Below, one piece after another: positions 60,425 to 64,000 of a stretch of 64,000 bases of DNA. Within the stretch, counting starts at the first letter, position 1. Each line of letters opens with the position of its first letter. The DNA lies in NCBI RefSeq assembly GCF_000007345.1, contig NC_003552.1:1054001-1118000 (forward strand). Direction: 5' to 3'. The notes below the pieces were generated by a model that had not been told where the DNA came from, ran no database searches, and was given only the letters and a program-made list of their open reading frames with translations. The translations under genes were made by a program, and so were the position numbers. This DNA comes from Methanosarcina acetivorans C2A. Lineage in GTDB: Archaea; Halobacteriota; Methanosarcinia; Methanosarcinales; Methanosarcinaceae.

Positions 60425-60805
60425 TCAGTTGTCATCAAGCCCGGAGTTTTCTCCGACTGAAAGCATAAGTTCTCCATAGAGCAGTTTCTCAAGGGTTTCG
60501 GCTACGTATTTTCTTTGCTGGTATTTCTGGATGTCTTCATGCATCCTTATATCCGAATCGACCTGGACCCTGAGCAGGGCAAAATGAAAGGCTTTTTCGT
60601 TTTTTATCTGCGCAGTATAAAAGGTTTCAAGCAGGTAAGGAAGTTTTCTCGGGTCTTCGATTACTTCGCTTAAAATCAACATTTCTTCGGGAATATCCAT
60701 CGTATGCGAACTGATGTCCTTTTTTCCGGTAATGAGCTGCATGTTTCTTTCCGAATACCTTTTCTCAGAGACGATTATTTCGTCACCCACACTTTCCACC
60801 TCCAT
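60425..60805 (-). CDS. Hypothetical protein downstream of sufB
   Basis: A 126-residue protein with mixed charged composition. Motif-like segments: VGDEIIVSEKRYSERNMQLI, MLILSEVIEDPRKLPYLLETFYTAQIKNEKA, RKYVAETLEKLLYGELML. It looks like a soluble helical protein. GGAGGTGG overlaps the ATG, so the start might be a codon or two later. It is in the same direction as cobS-cobY-sufC-sufB with a gap of about 100 bp, so a common transcript is possible. I do not recognise a family. Confidence 0.65.
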   Translation of the reverse strand: MEVESVGDEIIVSEKRYSERNMQLITGKKDISSHTMDIPEEMLILSEVIEDPRKLPYLLETFYTAQIKNEKAFHFALLRVQVDSDIRMHEDIQKYQQRKYVAETLEKLLYGELMLSVGENSGLDDN

Positions 60806-60908
60806 CCATTGTTTAGATCTCTAAATTTTCCTGATAAGTTGTCTGACCAGCTGAAAACTCCATTACAGAATGCCTGGTCAGAATATAAAAGGAATAGAAT
60901 GCCAGGTT

Positions 60909-61871
60909 TTAAGCCAGCATTCCCTTTACTATGATGTCTATTGCATCGTCTTCTTCAAGCCCGCGAGCCATCAGGGTTTCCACTTCCTTTTTGTCCACAC
61001 AGCCGATAGCAGCTTCATGCGTAACCTTGGCAAGAGGATTGTCCACCCGGACAATCGGTACGGCTTCAGCTTTTGCATCGCCCTGGATGACCTCCATGCA
61101 GTCAACGTGTCCGCGGGCTCTCGGGGCATGTCCTTCGGTTATTCCCCTGAATACGGACTCTGCGTTGTCGGTTATGGCAATCCGGCTTTTTATGACACTG
61201 CGTGCGTTTTCTCCATTAAGAGCGATCCTTTCAAGGATTTTTATTTTGTCGTCCGCTTTTCCGTAGACCTTGGTGACCATCTCGCAGATCGAATCTTTTT
61301 CGGCGTCCACACTGTAATCGAATTCCAGGTACCCTACCCTTCCGGAAATTAGGGAAAAGTTCGTGTAGTATCTGCCCCCTTCCTCAATCATTATATGGGC
61401 TTTCGGAAGCACCTGAATTCCTCCGTGGGGCCCGTGGAAATGGGTCTCGGTGTATTTCAGGGATGCGTTCTTTCCGATAAGCATCTCAGCATCCATTTTG
61501 TGAATTACCTTTTCAGCGTTCGGGAAGGTGCAGTGGGCGATAAGTTCCACAGCCGAATCTTCTTCGGCTACGAAGTCCATTTTGATCTCCTGGAGCCCGT
61601 CTTTAGGGACCAGTCCGAAGCAGAGGTGGACAGGCAGTGGAATTTTGTATCCTTTTTTGATGGTCAATTTGATGTCCACGCCATTTTCGGTCTCTTTTTT
61701 CTCAAGCACTATGCCTTCGGTTGCATTTGCGCTGAGCACTTTGTTCCCGCTTACCACAAGGCTTGAAAGTCCGTGGTTATGCAGGACTGCAGCGTCTCCT
61801 CCGGCTGCTGTATAAGCTGCAGTTATGTCTTCTGTTTCTCTGGAAAGTGCATTCAATGTAATCTGAGTCAT
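60909..61871 (-). CDS. sufB: Fe-S cluster assembly scaffold SufB/SufD family protein
   Basis: A 320-residue SufBD protein with the beta-helix core (HFHGPHGGIQVLPKAHI, FDYSVDAEKDSICEMVTKVYGK, VFRGITEGHAPRARGHVDCM, IPVVRVDNPLAKVTHEAAIGCVDKKEVETLMARGLEEDDA). The C-terminal HEAAIGCVDKKE holds the conserved His and Cys of the cluster-building site. It lacks the long N-terminus of bacterial SufB, like archaeal SufBD proteins. It starts 3 bp after sufC stop. With SufC it forms the ATP-driven scaffold for Fe-S assembly. Confidence 0.92.
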   Translation of the reverse strand: MTQITLNALSRETEDITAAYTAAGGDAAVLHNHGLSSLVVSGNKVLSANATEGIVLEKKETENGVDIKLTIKKGYKIPLPVHLCFGLVPKDGLQEIKMDFVAEEDSAVELIAHCTFPNAEKVIHKMDAEMLIGKNASLKYTETHFHGPHGGIQVLPKAHIMIEEGGRYYTNFSLISGRVGYLEFDYSVDAEKDSICEMVTKVYGKADDKIKILERIALNGENARSVIKSRIAITDNAESVFRGITEGHAPRARGHVDCMEVIQGDAKAEAVPIVRVDNPLAKVTHEAAIGCVDKKEVETLMARGLEEDDAIDIIVKGMLA

Positions 61872-61874
61872 TTT

Positions 61875-62606
61875 TCAGACCACCTTCGGCGGTGATACCC
61901 GGCTGTCACAGGGTATGCATCTGTTTTTGAAAAATTCACTAATCTCTATGGGATCCCCGCTCCTGAGGATTACCCCTTCGCACATCAGGGATGCTTTATC
62001 CGAGGCGGCAGCAATTTCTTCCCTGTGCGTAATAACTAGTACTGAAGAGCCGTTTTCTTTGAATGTCCGGATCAGGGAAATGATTTCTTTTAAGGAGACC
62101 ACGTCAATTCCGGAATCCGGCTCATCAAGGATTGCAAGTTTCGGTTTCATGGTAATGATGGAGGCAAGCTCTATTCGCTTTCTTTCGCCCCCGCTTAATG
62201 CCTCGCCTACTTCTCTGTCAAGGTATTTTTCAGGTTTCAGGTCAACTTTCCTGAGGGCTTCTTTTATCTCTTCTTCCGTAATGCCGCCATTATCTCTTGC
62301 CCCGATTGCAAGGTAATCCCTTACCTTCAGCCCTTCAAAGCGGGCGGGTTCCTGCCATGCAAGGGTTATGCCTTTTCTTGCGCGTTCGGTTATTGAAAGT
62401 ACTGCAACATCTTCTCCGTCAAAAATGATGTCGCCTTCTTCATGCTCATAACCCTGGAGCCCCATCAGGGTGTAGGCAAGTGTACTTTTCCCTGCGCCAT
62501 TTGCGCCGATGATGCTGTGGATTTCACGGTCTCCTACTTCCAGGTTGACTCCACGCAGAATTTTTTTTCCATCACGGCTCAATATCAGGTTTTTTAAGGA
62601 TAGAAT
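61875..62606 (-). CDS. sufC: Fe-S cluster assembly ATPase SufC, probable ATT start
   Basis: An ABC ATPase of 243 residues: Walker A IIGANGAGKST, signature LSGGERKRIELASIITM, Walker B LAILDEPDSGID, and the SufC-specific GITLAWQEPARF. The first listed start (TTG 62582, reading SRDGKK) would cut the first beta strand. In frame upstream come ILSLKNL, beginning with ATT at 62604-62606 and preceded directly by a TAA. GAGGTG (complement of 62613-62618) is 6 bases before the ATT, and no ATG, GTG or TTG is available closer. The start at ATT is therefore inferred; the gene function is secure. SufB follows by 3 bp and cobY precedes by 21 bp. Confidence 0.9.
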   Translation of the reverse strand: MLSLKNLILSRDGKKILRGVNLEVGDREIHSIIGANGAGKSTLAYTLMGLQGYEHEEGDIIFDGEDVAVLSITERARKGITLAWQEPARFEGLKVRDYLAIGARDNGGITEEEIKEALRKVDLKPEKYLDREVGEALSGGERKRIELASIITMKPKLAILDEPDSGIDVVSLKEIISLIRTFKENGSSVLVITHREEIAAASDKASLMCEGVILRSGDPIEISEFFKNRCIPCDSRVSPPKVV

Positions 62607-62627
62607 TTATGACACCTCTAGCAAATT

Positions 62628-63239
62628 TTAGTTTGAGCACTGCAGCAAATCCTTGCAGCGCTGCAGGTCTTTAACGGTATTTATGTTTATTGCTAGTCTG
62701 GGATTATCAAGTATCAGATTAAAGTCTTCCTGTTCGTTTCGGATTTGTGAACTGTCAAGGATATTTATTCCCACAGGCACGATAAGTTTTCCATCCTTGT
62801 GAAATACGGTATCCGGTTTGGTTCCTGCTCCCTTGCAGACATTGATCGGGACATAAACGGAGAGTGCCGGCTTTCCTTCTTCCCTGTATTTCTCGATTAC
62901 CGAATCAATAAGCTCGGAGTTGATCAGGGGCAGGTCTGACATGATTATCATTACGGGACCCGTCGTTGCCGAAGTCTCCACTGCATGAATCATGTCCCCT
63001 ACATAGTTCCCGCCAAAGGTCCTTATTACCTGGACCTCGCCTTTGTAGCGTTCCTGAATCATGATTTCGGTCTTCGGGGTAACAGGGGAGACCGCTACGA
63101 AAACTTTGTCTATACTTTTTGTTGATCTAAGGGTATCAATCACATAGGTAATGAGTGGCTTTCCGAGCAGTTCTACGCAGGGCTTTTCCCCCATCCCAAG
63201 CCTCTGTCCGAACCCTCCTGCCATTACAATAGCGTCCAT
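62628..63239 (-). CDS. cobY: GTP:adenosylcobinamide-phosphate guanylyltransferase CobY
   Basis: A 203-residue nucleotidyltransferase. The N-terminal [29 protein letters not shown] is the NTP-binding loop; [19 protein letters not shown] is the metal-binding Asp region; [19 protein letters not shown] and [14 protein letters not shown] complete it. Archaea use CobY in place of bacterial CobU to activate adenosylcobinamide-phosphate with GTP. It overlaps cobS by 16 bp. Downstream are sufC and sufB, an unusual neighbour but consistent with an operon. Confidence 0.93.
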
Positions 63240-64000
63240 TCCAGACCTCCAGTATTTAATGAAAGTTCGAGGGTAACTGCAATAATTATCAGGGCAGTTA
63301 TCCTTCCAATCTCGTTAGCCGTTCCGATTCCGTCGCCGTTCAGGCCTCCAAAGTGGGCATAACTCCTGTTAAGGAGTACGAGAGCCGAGATGCATGCTGC
63401 CAGGTAGGGAATCAGCCCTATCAGTCCGAAGGGCAGGAAGCATACAAACGCTCCGAAAATAAATCCTATCAGGAAATTTTTCCGGGTTGCTCCGTTTATT
63501 GTCATTTCCCCAAGGCCAGGATATGCCTGATTTTCCGGCCTTGGGAGCGGTTTTCCAAAAGCTGCAATTGTTAACATAGACTGCTTGGCGCTGACTTCCG
63601 CTATAAACATGGATGCGAACATAAGAAGCGGAAGATTGGAACCAAAAACATTAATGCCTTCGTCCTGGATCGATCTTATGGATCCGTAAAAGGCGAGCAG
63701 CACAAGCATGCCGAAAGCAACTCCTCCTGTCCCGAGGGTTGTGTCTTTTAAAGCCTTGATTTTTTTCTCATGGGACCCGTGGGCCATAAAGCCGTCTCCC
63801 ATATCAGTGACCCCGTCAAGGTGGTTAAAGCCTGTAAAGTAATACACGGACCCCATGATAAGAGCTGCCAGGACGGGATCCGGGAAAATCAACTGCCCTA
63901 TGTATGCAATTGCCCCTATGAGAAGCCCGAGTACGGCTCCCACGACAGGGTAGAAGTAGATCTTTTTCATGAGTTCGTCGATCCCTTCCATACTGATTCC
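63224..64000 (-). CDS. cobS: Adenosylcobinamide-GDP ribazoletransferase CobS, N-terminus outside the window
   Basis: The frame continues beyond the last base of the window: the final codons read GIS before MEGIDELMK, as in CobS where TTxPVGxS precedes this motif, so about 20 N-terminal residues are missing. What is seen (258 residues) has [22 protein letters not shown], the HLDGxxDxxD active-site motif, [30 protein letters not shown] at the C-terminus and several membrane helices. CobS joins alpha-ribazole to the corrinoid ring, the last step of the nucleotide loop assembly. It overlaps cobY by 16 bp. Confidence 0.94.

Overview
The window is chromosomal DNA of a methanogenic archaeon, almost certainly a Methanosarcina or close relative. 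The signs are a complete archaeal rRNA operon, archaeal information-processing genes (B-family DNA polymerase, aIF1A, RIO1, Nob1, aNAC, S8e), a Methanosarcina-type duplicated S-layer protein with a PGF-CTERM-like tail, and dimethylamine/trimethylamine methyltransferase genes each interrupted in frame by one amber codon at the known pyrrolysine position. Intergenic DNA is AT-rich and full of short tandem repeats. No CRISPR array, insertion sequence, prophage or tRNA gene was recognised.

Layout. 1-3.4 kb: a lipoprotein solute-binding protein and a CobN-like metal chelatase (cut by the window edge) on the minus strand. 4.3-9.5 kb: S-layer protein and DNA polymerase B. 10.5-14.8 kb: pstSCAB-phoU phosphate operon. 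15-18.2 kb: dihydroorotase facing a ribosome-linked operon aIF1A-RIO1-KH protein, whose first gene appears to start at CTG. 18.4-23.8 kb: rRNA operon (tandem promoters, 16S, 23S, 5S, two precursor processing stems, no spacer tRNA). 24-28.3 kb: NSS transporter, aNAC, A-type Fe-S carrier and an uncharacterised protein, all minus. 28.5-35.7 kb: glycogen debranching enzyme, a broken subtilase-PKD gene, hisI, a PIN-ATPase-KH protein and a coiled-coil membrane protein. 36-39.8 kb: two pilin-like proteins, a small zinc-ribbon protein, hisH and a PurM/HypE-like protein. 39.8-42 kb: NfeD protease and stomatin. 42.5-48.7 kb: RecJ-like DHH protein, GNAT, GfcR-like regulator, Nob1, DUF169 protein and a Cys-rich small protein. 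49-53.4 kb: S8e, Lrp regulator, aminotransferase, a large 24/25-bp tandem array, a TrmB-like regulator and a DUF5591 protein. 53.5-60 kb: methylamine cluster read as mtbC-mtbB, then mttB-mttC-mttP and two small genes. 60.4-64 kb: cobS-cobY-sufC-sufB and a hypothetical gene.

How the genes fit together. MttB and MtbB move methyl groups from tri- and dimethylamine to the corrinoid proteins MttC and MtbC, feeding methanogenesis. That demands corrinoid, which links them to cobS/cobY and perhaps to the CobN locus, and Fe-S biogenesis (sufBC, A-type carrier). RIO1, the KH (Dim2/Pno1-like) protein and Nob1 are late small-subunit maturation factors in the same window as the rRNA operon.

Most unusual points: two genes (aIF1A and sufC) whose only well-placed starts behind perfect Shine-Dalgarno sequences are CTG and ATT; a single-base frameshift in the methylamine permease gene mttP; and short tandem repeat arrays that repeatedly begin just after stop codons. 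All calls come from reading the sequence by eye; no database search was run.
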